From Pycnococcus provasolii (taxonomy: Eukaryota > Chlorophyta > Pseudoscourfieldiophyceae > Pseudoscourfieldiales): a stretch of 64,000 nucleotides of DNA. The position numbers and the translations under genes were made by a program. Location of the stretch: the NCBI GenBank assembly GCA_049487715.1, contig CP150580.1:1-64000 (forward strand), written 5' to 3'. Numbering within the stretch: the first letter of the stretch is position 1; each line of letters starts with the position of its first letter. The notes beneath the pieces are model-generated. The model made no database searches, was not told the origin of the DNA, and worked only from the letters and a program-made list of their open reading frames with translations. Of this stretch, positions 1 to 7,619 are shown in pieces.

Positions 1-229
1 CTAACCCTAACCCTAACCCTAACCCTAACCCTAACCCTAACCCTAACCCTAACCCTAACCCTAACCCTAACCCTAACCCTAACCCTAACCCTAACCCTAA
101 CCCTAACCCTAACCCTAACCCTAACCCTAACCCTAACCCTAACCCTAACCCTAACCCTAACCCTAACCCTAACCCTAACCCTAACCCTAATTGTAACCCT
201 AATTGTAACCCTAATTGTAACCCTAATTG
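1..229. repeat. Telomere repeat (CCCTAA)n with degenerate proximal edge
   Basis: Positions 1-190 are uninterrupted CTAACC units, so the G-rich strand reads TTAGGG towards the chromosome end. Positions 191-229 change to about three copies of a 12-bp variant, TTGTAACCCTAA, before unique sequence starts near 230. An ordered variant edge of this kind is typical of the telomere-subtelomere junction. This marks the window start as a true chromosome end. The repeat type is TTAGGG rather than the TTTAGGG common in plants and many green algae. Confidence 0.98.
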
Positions 230-230
230 C

Positions 231-580
231 CAGGCTGGCAGTTTGACCCACATGTTGAAAAAAAAAATTTGCCTCCGGTATGCGCCCGACCGTCGGCCAG
301 TGTCGTGCAGAACGAAGCCAATAACAACAGCCATTTTTTTGGCAGTTGTTTCGACGACATGTTCAGAAGTGTGTTGCAAATTAGCGACGTGCGCGTTGTT
401 TCCGAAGACTCGCTTTACGACCGCCTCCACGCCGCCCGAGTCGCGCACCCTCTCGCGCTGCCGCTTTAAGAACTTTATGACCTTCTCATGCACATCCTTC
501 GGGTTGATCCTACTCCAGGCAAAGTGCTCGCGCCCGGCGGCTCCTGCGCAAAAGAAGAAACAAGGTTGGCGCGCACAGAG
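231..580 (-). pseudogene. Protein-like open frame running into the telomere, truncated, unknown function
   Basis: On the minus strand a frame stays open for about 115 codons, from just after a TGA near 583 down to the telomere variant repeats, where it is cut off. It has no obvious ATG near its upstream end. The translation looks like real protein: a charged stretch beginning HFAWSRINPKDVHEKVIKF, then RVFGNNAHVANLQHTSEHVV and KKMAVVIGFVLHDTG. A pyrimidine-rich stretch ending in GCGCAG at about 545 could be a splice acceptor, which would explain the missing start. I do not recognise the family. It may be the surviving part of a subtelomeric gene truncated by telomere addition, or chance open frame. 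Confidence 0.35.
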
Positions 581-1023
581 TCAGCTGAGCCATGACTGAA
601 ACCTATACTCTCTACAGACGTGAACTTGACCTTAAAGGCCTTAAGTGAAGTTACGCCGGAAGTAAATATAGAGTAGTAAGAACCACTGGTAGTGGCCACC
701 ACTGAGAATCAGTTTGGTCTCCCCTCTGACTACGGAAAAGGTAGACAAAGAGTAGAATGATCGATTACAAGATACTCATCGGACGAGCCCATCTAGTGGC
801 TCGCCCACAAGACGCCTCTGGGCCGACCAAGGGCCTCAGGAGACACCTCTTCACCACCGTAGAAGTGGCGATAAGGCCTTCAATCAAATCTCATCCAAAT
901 CCAACCCAATATCTTCAACAGTAGGTAAATCTGGAGCCAGGGAGCCGCCACTCCTTCACATGTCACAAACCCACGTGGCGGAACTCCGAAACCAAACTCA
1001 CCTGAAAACCCTAAAGCATAACC
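581..1023. other. Subtelomeric sequence without recognised gene
   Basis: No convincing coding frame or RNA gene is visible. The stretch lies between a truncated open frame and a Copia RNase H remnant, so it may be decayed retroelement sequence such as part of an LTR, but I see no clear terminal repeats. Confidence 0.4.
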
Positions 1024-1299
1024 CTAGACAGTAACCCTAAACCTCGGCATTGTGAAGTAAAGCGCTTGCGTGATGCCACAGTACTTCAATTGCTGTCCAA
1101 AGGCACCCAGCATGCCAGAAATCGACTTGCGGTCAGCTTCTCCAGCAAAATCGGCATCCACATAGGCGCGCATGTTGGGGATACCGGGCATCCTGTTTTC
1201 TCTTCGAAGGATGTGCTTGGTGCAACAATCTGTGTTTTTTTTGTTTGGATAATTTCTTATTACCTGAGAAGCGGTAAATTTTTCACTGACCATTTCCAT
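1024..1299 (-). mobile_element. Ty1/Copia retrotransposon remnant (RNase H fragment)
   Basis: The minus strand encodes a short fragment containing AYVDADFAGEADRKSISGML at about 1110-1170. This matches the conserved start of the Copia-type RNase H domain, where the family shows a 'DADWAG...DRKSTSG' pattern with the first catalytic Asp and the Asp-Arg-Lys-Ser box. Only about 40 residues align with the pattern. The fragment ends a few codons further on without the rest of RNase H, and no reverse transcriptase, integrase or gag is present nearby. It is therefore a dead 3' fragment of a Copia pol gene. Its place next to the telomere is usual for retroelement debris. Confidence 0.7.
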
Positions 1300-1330
1300 C
1301 GACTAGGGGGTGGTCAGAAGAATCTAACTT

Positions 1331-1379
1331 CGGATTAGGGTTTCGGATTAGGGTATTAAGGAGAGGATTAGGGTTTACC
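1331..1379. repeat. Interstitial telomere-like repeats (GGATTAGGGTTT)
   Basis: Four short TTAGGG-like units occur here with GGATTAGGGTTT as the common core, in the orientation opposite to the terminal array. Further single copies lie near 1009, 1030 and 1403. They look like degenerate subtelomeric telomere debris. Confidence 0.6.
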
Positions 1380-1444
1380 AGTAAAACACACCATTTTCCT
1401 TAAAACCCTAAGTCACGGCGCGGGTCACAGGAATTCGGGGGGTG

Positions 1445-1504
1445 GTCATGACGCGTCATGACTTACCCCCGTTACCAGGTCACCGGTGACCCGGGTCATG
1501 ACCC
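1445..1504. repeat. Cluster of three perfect palindromes
   Basis: Three exact inverted palindromes lie within 60 bp: GTCATGACGCGTCATGAC (1445-1462, 18 bp), GGTCACCGGTGACC (1478-1491, 14 bp) and GGGTCATGACCC (1493-1504, 12 bp). All share GGTCA/TGACC or GTCATGAC cores. They could be dimeric protein-binding sites or small cruciforms. No gene starts immediately beside them, so a role is not clear. Confidence 0.75.
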
Positions 1505-1604
1505 GTGGCAACTATAGTTATCTCCTACTACTTATCTTCTTAGATCACTGATTTCCTTGATTTCCTGATTTCCTTTATGGTTCAGTTATATTTTATGTTA
1601 TATA

Positions 1605-1812
1605 TAGAATTCATGAAAGACATGGATTGGTGCAGCACATGCATGTCGACATTCTCATTCGACCGTTCCTTCTTGGGTTCTACTCTTTTGATTGGATCGA
1701 GATCGATGCAAAGCATGGAACTTCATGCTTTGAGCTCTCAAGCCTCTCTAGAGAGAGGCTTCCTAGGCCTTTCTCTTTTCCCTACATGAGCCCTTTGCTT
1801 TCATGAATTCTA
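1605..1812. mobile_element. Possible 208-bp inverted-repeat element (MITE-like)
   Basis: A perfect 15-bp inverted repeat, TAGAATTCATGAAAG at 1605-1619 and its complement at 1798-1812, bounds an AT-richer segment. If the terminal TA on each side is a target-site duplication, the element would have 13-bp termini, a layout seen in Tc1/mariner-type MITEs. Inside are further hairpins: AAAGCATG/CATGCTTT near 1710-1731 and a 10-bp stem at 1740-1761 around a two-base centre. No transposase is encoded. A single copy cannot prove mobility. Confidence 0.4.
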
Positions 1813-1982
1813 GTAACTAAAACGACTTTACCTTATTAAGTACTTTCTTCCTTAAGAAGTTCCACGCCCACTACAACAGAGGAGGAGGAGGGGGAGGTGT
1901 TTTTCTTAACGAATGGTCCTGAAGAGTGTTGGTGGTACAATCTAAATTTACATCATGTATTGTTGGCAACAAAAGCCAAATA

Positions 1983-3707
1983 TCATGACGCCGACGCGTG
2001 CTCCTCAGCTCGCGAGAGCGCCTCCTCCGCCTCCTTCTCTTGCGCCTCCGCGTCCGCCTCAGCATCCTCCGCCTCCGCCTCCGCCTCCTCCCCACCGTTT
2101 CCTTCAGAACCGTCGTCGTCTCGCTTCGCATCACCGCCCTCCTCATATGCCAAGTCGTAAACGGCGAGGCGTATTCCTTGCATCGTAGGATCGCGATCGT
2201 GGCGCGAAAAGTACGTCGGCGGGCCAAAGGCGCGGCTGTACACGACCCACAGCTTGCATCCCACCTGAAGTGCAGTTGGATAGTGCACACGCACGTGTCC
2301 CTCGCCGCCCTCGGCGTCGTGGTTCACGCCGCTGATGTCAAGCGTGGCCAAACCCCGCCACGTGTATCCACCATCGCGGCTGATTGCCAGGCGCACGTTT
2401 GACCTGAGCGATGCGTGGTCGTTGTACGCGACGACGAGCTCACCACGCGGCTGCAGCTGCGCAACGTCGAGCTTTGCGTCAGGATTGCGTAACGACGGCA
2501 CCGGTGTCGCCGCGCTCCAAGTGCCTCCTCGATCGTGGCTTCGCGCCTCGAACGCGACGCCTGCGGAAGAGCGGAAGAGCATGAGAACATCGTCCACGCC
2601 ACCCTGAGGGTAAGGCTGCACCGCCGCATGCTCGATGAGCCAGGTGTCGCTGTGCGATATAGCGTCGCCGTGCACTTGCCACGTGCGTCCCTCGTCGACG
2701 CTGATGAGCGCACCAGCGCTCTCCTCGCCACGGAGCTTTTCGCACGCTGCACCTCTCCGGGAGAGCAGCGCTCTCTCGCGCCAGAAGGGAAGCAGCCACT
2801 CACCCGTGCGCAGGCGTATCATGCGGTTCGCAGTCACCTTGGGGATCCCGCCGTCTGACTCAAGGCGGTGCAAAACGCGCGGCGCGCTCCAAACACCAGT
2901 CGCTAAGTTGAGCGTGACAACAGCAATGTCGCCGCCAGGTGCCCACTCCATCGCGGTGCCCTGGCACGGCCCTCTCGAGCGGCTAAATATTACCCACAGT
3001 CGAGGCTGCTGGTCGTCGTCGCCGTCCTCGCTCTTTCCCGGTTTCGCAGCTTTCCTCATCTGCGTGCGCCATGGCTGGAGGTTTTGCGATGGCGGCGGAA
3101 CGAACAGCACGGGTCCCCACACGGCGGCACGCTGAGGACTTCCCGTGGGCACGCGCTCCGGCGTCGACCACGTCGCGGCTGTATTGTCTTCGTTGGGCAC
3201 GCCGACCGTTAGCACGATGTGCTGCGCGGTCCCGCCTTCCGCACCTTCTGGCGCCTGTTGCCACGCGACGGCCACCGACCCGTTCGGCAACGCGGCGGAC
3301 ATTGCCATGTGCATGTAGCGCACGGTCGAGTCGTGCCTGGCCACCCACGAGAGGTGCACGGCTGACGATCCAGCACCAAGGCCGTGCGCGGTTTCGTTCA
3401 CCTTGCCCTCAGCCTTTCCCTTTCCGCCGACGTTCGCGCACGTGGGCGACATCCAAGCCCCGCCTCCCGCGCGTCTTGATCCGTCGTGCAGCAGTCCCAT
3501 GTACCCGGCCACGGCGAGCGCCGCCAGCGCTGCGAGTGTGAAGGCTGCGGCGACAAGCGCGGTTCCTCTCGCGGCGGACGGCCTCTTGAGCTGGCCGCTT
3601 TTGAGCGCGGTCCTGCCGGCGCCACGGGACGGGCGGCGCGGCGTCATGGGAGAGGTGGTTTTGCCAAGGTGTTTTGCCACCCACGATGGGAATCCCCGAA
3701 TTACCAC
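1983..3707 (-). CDS. Sialidase-like (BNR/Asp-box) type II membrane protein
   Basis: The 574-residue protein has a basic N-terminus, one hydrophobic segment at residues 49-71 suited to a signal anchor, and a luminal or extracellular beta-propeller-like domain. Three Asp-boxes of the S-x-D-x-G-x-T-W type are visible: SVDEGRTW (336-343), SHDRGGTW (390-397) and SRDGGYTW (443-450). These boxes mark the six-bladed fold of sialidases (GH33) and related exo-glycosidases. The segment RMIRLRTGEWLLPFW fits a blade strand region. The last 50 residues are an Asp/Glu-rich tail, encoded by simple sequence. The likely role is removal or binding of terminal acidic sugars on surface glycans; the catalytic arginine triad was not verified. 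A start at residue 21 (3647) is equally possible. It is transcribed divergently from the RRP9 gene. Confidence 0.75.
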   Translation of the reverse strand: MVIRGFPSWVAKHLGKTTSPMTPRRPSRGAGRTALKSGQLKRPSAARGTALVAAAFTLAALAALAVAGYMGLLHDGSRRAGGGAWMSPTCANVGGKGKAEGKVNETAHGLGAGSSAVHLSWVARHDSTVRYMHMAMSAALPNGSVAVAWQQAPEGAEGGTAQHIVLTVGVPNEDNTAATWSTPERVPTGSPQRAAVWGPVLFVPPPSQNLQPWRTQMRKAAKPGKSEDGDDDQQPRLWVIFSRSRGPCQGTAMEWAPGGDIAVVTLNLATGVWSAPRVLHRLESDGGIPKVTANRMIRLRTGEWLLPFWRERALLSRRGAACEKLRGEESAGALISVDEGRTWQVHGDAISHSDTWLIEHAAVQPYPQGGVDDVLMLFRSSAGVAFEARSHDRGGTWSAATPVPSLRNPDAKLDVAQLQPRGELVVAYNDHASLRSNVRLAISRDGGYTWRGLATLDISGVNHDAEGGEGHVRVHYPTALQVGCKLWVVYSRAFGPPTYFSRHDRDPTMQGIRLAVYDLAYEEGGDAKRDDDGSEGNGGEEAEAEAEDAEADAEAQEKEAEEALSRAEEHASAS

Positions 3708-3912
3708 TTACCATCTCTCGCAAATAGTCGAATTATTCGGGGATAGATCTCCCCACCCACCCATGTGGTTTCGGTTCCGTTCCCCAGGTCCTGAACCTTG
3801 AACCTTCCCCCTCCGCCGCCGCCTCCCCCTCCCCCTTCCCTTTTCCTCCTCGCCCGCCCAGGACCTGGGACCACCACTCTCTCGTCCGTCCCACGACGCA
3901 CGCAACTTCAAC

Positions 3913-5481
3913 ATGGCGACGGCTCGAAGCACGCGCGCTACGAACGCAAAGCGAGCGAGGTCCGCGCAGGCGGACTTGGAGGCAACGCCGGGGCAGCGCA
4001 GGCTCTCGCGCCGGCGGTTCGACGACGACAACAACGGCGAAGGCGCCGCGCGAGCTGGTGAGCTGTGGGATGCGGAGACGGAAGGTGGCGGCGGGAAGCG
4101 AGGTGTTGACGACGGCGGCGGCGAGGACGACGACGATGACGAGAGCGCAAAGGAGACCGTGGCGGAGGCTCGCCTGCGCATGGCAAAGCAGTACCTTGCC
4201 GAAGTGCAGGCGGAACTTGCAACTGCGGCGGGTGGTGCCGCAGCGGAGGCGGCGACAGGCGAAGATGCCCGAGAGCTCGCGAGGCGTCTTCACGACGACG
4301 CCCTTGAGGCTCGTGGCTATGCGACAAGACGCGTCGCTGCGGACGTTTCTCGACGGTTGGGCAGCACTGCTATGCAGCCTCTGCGCACAGCAGCGCCTCA
4401 CCACTTGAGCGTGACGGCGCTCAGCCTGTCGCCAAACGACGAACACGCGTGCTTCTCGTGCGCCAAGGATGGATCCGTCGCACGCACGGACCTCGAAACG
4501 GGGTCATTCGACGTGCTTGTCACGTACGCGTCGTTGGTAGCCTCCGCACAACCAACCCAAAGAGGTCCACTCCACGGACGCGGCAGGGACGCGTCCGCAC
4601 TTGCCATACACCCGTCGGGCAATCTGCTTGCATTCGCCGGTGGTGACCACGTCGTCAGATTGTGGGACGCGCGTGGCGGAACCGTCGTGGCGTCCATGAC
4701 GGGGCATCGAGGTCGCGTGACAGGTGTCGCGTTCGCAGAAGATGGCCTCAACGTGTACTCATGCTCCGCTGATCGAACTGTGAAGCAGTGGAGTACTTCA
4801 CAGAGATCGTACGTCGACACGCTGTACGGGCACACCTCGGACGTTCTATGCATAGACGGCTGCGGCGCGGGCGCGGGTGTCGGGCGCGTCGTTACGGGTG
4901 GCATGGACGGAACGACACGGTTGTGGAAAGTTGCCGAGGAAAAGCAGCTCATTCTACGAAGTCAAGGTCCTTCCGTTCAAAGCCGCAGCGTGGACGCCAT
5001 CTCAAGTCTCTCGTCAAGCGAGTGGGTCACCGGTAGCGACGACGGAACGCTCACCCTTTGGACGAGTACGAAGAAGAAGGGGCAGCGAGTGGACATGGCA
5101 CACGAGGTGATCACGCCGCAGCAGCCGGCGCTGTTCGGCGGCGACGCCGGATCGGCGTCCGCTTGGGTGCAAAGCGTCACCGCATGCCCTGGCGCAGACC
5201 TCGTCGCGAGCGGTGCGGGTGACGGAAAGGTGCGCCTATGGCGTGTGGGTGATGCAGGAGACACACTTTCCGCCGAGCATGGAGGTGGTTCAGGTGGCGT
5301 GGCAAAGTCGAAGCATCTCGTCGCCATTCCGGCGCTTGCGTCAGTGAATGGGTTCGCCAACGCACTTGCAATCACAAGAGATGCGACACGGCTTGTGTGT
5401 GGCATCGGACAGGAACCTCGCCTTGGGCGTTGGGGTCGTATCAACGATGCATCGAACGGTGTGGCTGTGTACAATCTGTAA
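3913..5481 (+). CDS. RRP9: U3 snoRNP WD40 protein RRP9/U3-55K
   Basis: RRP9 binds the box B/C motif of U3 snoRNA in the small-subunit processome and is needed for early 18S rRNA processing in the nucleolus. The 522-residue protein has the family layout. A basic and acidic disordered N-terminus (about 1-75) comes first. A helical segment with ESAKETVAEARLRMAKQYLA follows, corresponding to the conserved 'ET..EKRLRLAK.YL' signature, and then LARRLHDDALEARGYATR. Residues from about 155 to the end form a WD40 propeller with repeats ending in VRLWD, VKQWS, TRLWK, LTLWT and VRLWR. Propeller and N-terminal signature together separate RRP9 from general WD40 proteins. The intergenic region to the divergent sialidase-like gene is only about 205 bp and holds C-rich tracts. 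Confidence 0.88.
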   Translation: MATARSTRATNAKRARSAQADLEATPGQRRLSRRRFDDDNNGEGAARAGELWDAETEGGGGKRGVDDGGGEDDDDDESAKETVAEARLRMAKQYLAEVQAELATAAGGAAAEAATGEDARELARRLHDDALEARGYATRRVAADVSRRLGSTAMQPLRTAAPHHLSVTALSLSPNDEHACFSCAKDGSVARTDLETGSFDVLVTYASLVASAQPTQRGPLHGRGRDASALAIHPSGNLLAFAGGDHVVRLWDARGGTVVASMTGHRGRVTGVAFAEDGLNVYSCSADRTVKQWSTSQRSYVDTLYGHTSDVLCIDGCGAGAGVGRVVTGGMDGTTRLWKVAEEKQLILRSQGPSVQSRSVDAISSLSSSEWVTGSDDGTLTLWTSTKKKGQRVDMAHEVITPQQPALFGGDAGSASAWVQSVTACPGADLVASGAGDGKVRLWRVGDAGDTLSAEHGGGSGGVAKSKHLVAIPALASVNGFANALAITRDATRLVCGIGQEPRLGRWGRINDASNGVAVYNL

Positions 5482-5573
5482 AGAGACGTCTTTCTTTCTT
5501 TTTAATATAAGAGTAGAAGTTCTTCTTGAGTATATATTTTTATTAGTTGAAGAATAAGCAGAAATAAATAAAA

Positions 5574-7106
5574 TTACACGTACGCGTGTGATCGAGACCA
5601 CAAGGCGAGTACTGTCGCGATTACCACGCCCGCCGCCGCCCAGCCAACCACAATATGGCGCGGGCATGGATTCGGGTACAATCCACGCCCAAATTTGATG
5701 CTAACCAAAACCTCAATAAGCATCGTGGCGACGAGTGTCCATGCGTACGCACCCAACTTCTCCAAGAAGAAACCGTGCTTCTTCGCCGCGGAGCGCTGCA
5801 TGAAGACGTAGTACTCGTTCACCGCTGGCAGCCCCATGAGAAACCAAAGCACGAGACGGAAGGTGTTCAGGACGTGGCTTGGGGGCACCCAGAGTGCATA
5901 TTTGAGAAAAAATGCGGAGACGTCGAAGCATAGCACCATCGCGCAGAGGACAAGGCACTGCGAGAAGCGCCTTGGGTTCGTGTGAACACCCCAGTCGTAC
6001 ACGTCCCATGTTCCTGGCGTGAACTGCAAAAGTATGCTCCGCACGATGCCCACATCTTCTCCACCCACTCTTCTTGCCGTCGCAGGCGGACTTCTCGATG
6101 TGCTTCTCATTGGCATGGCGTTCAGCGCTGCCGTGCTGGCGTTCGCCACCGCTGCTGAGTAGGCGGCCGCTGCGGCGTCGGAAGACGTGCCACGCGGGAA
6201 ACCCCGTGCTGCATCAGCCGCGGCGGCGGCAGCGGCGGCAGCAGCCCCTGCGGAAGCGGCAGCACTGTTGAGCGCATTTCTCCTGTCATTGTTAAGTCGG
6301 TTGACGACAGCCATGCCCGCGTAGATTCCCACGAAGTTGCAGATGAGCACGTCGAGCACCCAGCTGTCCCACCAGCATTCGTTGAAGTTGGGAAGCATGT
6401 GCCGGAACGTCACCTCCATCACCTCGAAGCCAACGCTGAGAAGGATGCAAAGTGTGTAGCTTCTAAGAACCATCGCCTTGCCAAACCAGCCCAGCACGTG
6501 AGCGACGACAAATTCGTCGTTGATGGTTGCCCAGACGACAGCCATTTTGTTGGTTGGGTGCTCCGGCGTGAACACACGGCAGTCCTCCCCGTACGAGCGT
6601 TCCTCGAGAGGAACGCCGAGATCAGAGGAGAATGGCAGGTGCTTGAGGAGCAGCCTCGCGTCACTCGCGTTCACGAAGAGCATGTACACGAGGCTCAGCA
6701 AGTACACGAGGCAAACACCGTGCACGAATCTCCAAACGAGAGGGTGCGGACGCGTGAGAGGCGCGGTTGGGCCGTACATGACGTGGAATGACAGGAACAC
6801 GAAGAGTCCCGCGCCGATGCCGACTTCAGGCCTGGAAGCCTCGCGCTCGCCCGTGCCTCCGGACAGCGCGCCGGAGACGTGCACGAGCGCGCCAACGACG
6901 ACAGAGAGCATCGACAGCGTCTTGGAAGAGTAGAAGATCTCCGTGGCTGGGTCGTACGTATCTACATAGGCTGGTGGATATCTCTTCGTGCTGTTCCAGT
7001 TTGCTTGTTCAGGCGGCAACATGGGCGCAGGCGGCGGCGCTTGTTCGTTGCCGTTCGCGTGCGCTTGTCTTTCTCTGCACGCGCCGTCTCTGCGTTGTCG
7101 CGCCAT
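5574..7106 (-). CDS. PSS1: Phosphatidylserine synthase, base-exchange type
   Basis: This is an ER membrane enzyme that makes phosphatidylserine by exchanging the head group of an existing phospholipid for serine. The 510-residue polytopic protein carries the PSS family landmarks: the RPHPLVWRFVHG motif after the second membrane segment, YGEDC, the acidic-histidine loop INDEFVVAHVLGWFGK, and LPNFNECWWDSWVLDVLICN, followed by GIYAGM. A later stretch, RSILLQFTPGTWDVYDW, matches the family's 'QFTP..W' region. Between these last two blocks sits an unusual insertion of about 90 residues, very rich in alanine and serine. The first 30 residues are low complexity. It is distinct from bacterial-type CDP-diacylglycerol-dependent PssA, which has a different motif. 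Confidence 0.92.
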   Translation of the reverse strand: MARQRRDGACRERQAHANGNEQAPPPAPMLPPEQANWNSTKRYPPAYVDTYDPATEIFYSSKTLSMLSVVVGALVHVSGALSGGTGEREASRPEVGIGAGLFVFLSFHVMYGPTAPLTRPHPLVWRFVHGVCLVYLLSLVYMLFVNASDARLLLKHLPFSSDLGVPLEERSYGEDCRVFTPEHPTNKMAVVWATINDEFVVAHVLGWFGKAMVLRSYTLCILLSVGFEVMEVTFRHMLPNFNECWWDSWVLDVLICNFVGIYAGMAVVNRLNNDRRNALNSAAASAGAAAAAAAAAADAARGFPRGTSSDAAAAAYSAAVANASTAALNAMPMRSTSRSPPATARRVGGEDVGIVRSILLQFTPGTWDVYDWGVHTNPRRFSQCLVLCAMVLCFDVSAFFLKYALWVPPSHVLNTFRLVLWFLMGLPAVNEYYVFMQRSAAKKHGFFLEKLGAYAWTLVATMLIEVLVSIKFGRGLYPNPCPRHIVVGWAAAGVVIATVLALWSRSHAYV

Positions 7107-7619
7107 GGATGCCGCCGCGAGGCGTCGCCGGGAGTTGCGAATAATCGCGGCGGGTTGTTTGCATTCCCTGTCGCAGCGCAGGGCCGGGGAGGGGAATCAG
7201 GGGACCCCCTTCCCCTTCCCCTTCCCCAATTCCCCTCACCGGCAACGCTCTCATCAGGCAACGCTTCCCTTCGCATCCCAACACAGCCAGGGTCCGGGTC
7301 CCGCTTAGAGCCAACCTTGAGGGGTCCGGACTCTCCCGGTCTCGCACGATAATAACGTGAATAATAACGGCATAGCTGATGGTTCAATATGGTCCAGATC
7401 AGTGGGAAACTCTTCAGTCCATTCAGTAAGGACTACTTACTTCGGACGCCATTGGCCGCATCCTAGCCTTAAGACGTGCTTCTCACGGGGGGGGGCTATC
7501 CTATCCTCCCCGGTCCTCGCAACGCCCGCCCGCCGTGAAACTCGTCTCGTCTATATACGGAATCGGTAAACTACAGGAACATGAATGTTTTTTTTAAACA
7601 CAATGATAAATGTTTTATC
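7107..7619. other. Intergenic, no gene recognised
   Basis: The stretch lies between the start of the phosphatidylserine synthase gene and the 3' end of the kinase gene, both on the minus strand, so it should hold the synthase promoter and leader. A (CCCCTT)n run lies at about 7206-7226. Both strands show only short, arginine/proline-rich open frames without family features. Confidence 0.5.

Noticed and set aside
1871-2290. Arg-rich minus-strand frame at the 3' end of the sialidase-like gene
   Set aside because: It is an alternative frame of the acidic-tail simple repeat.
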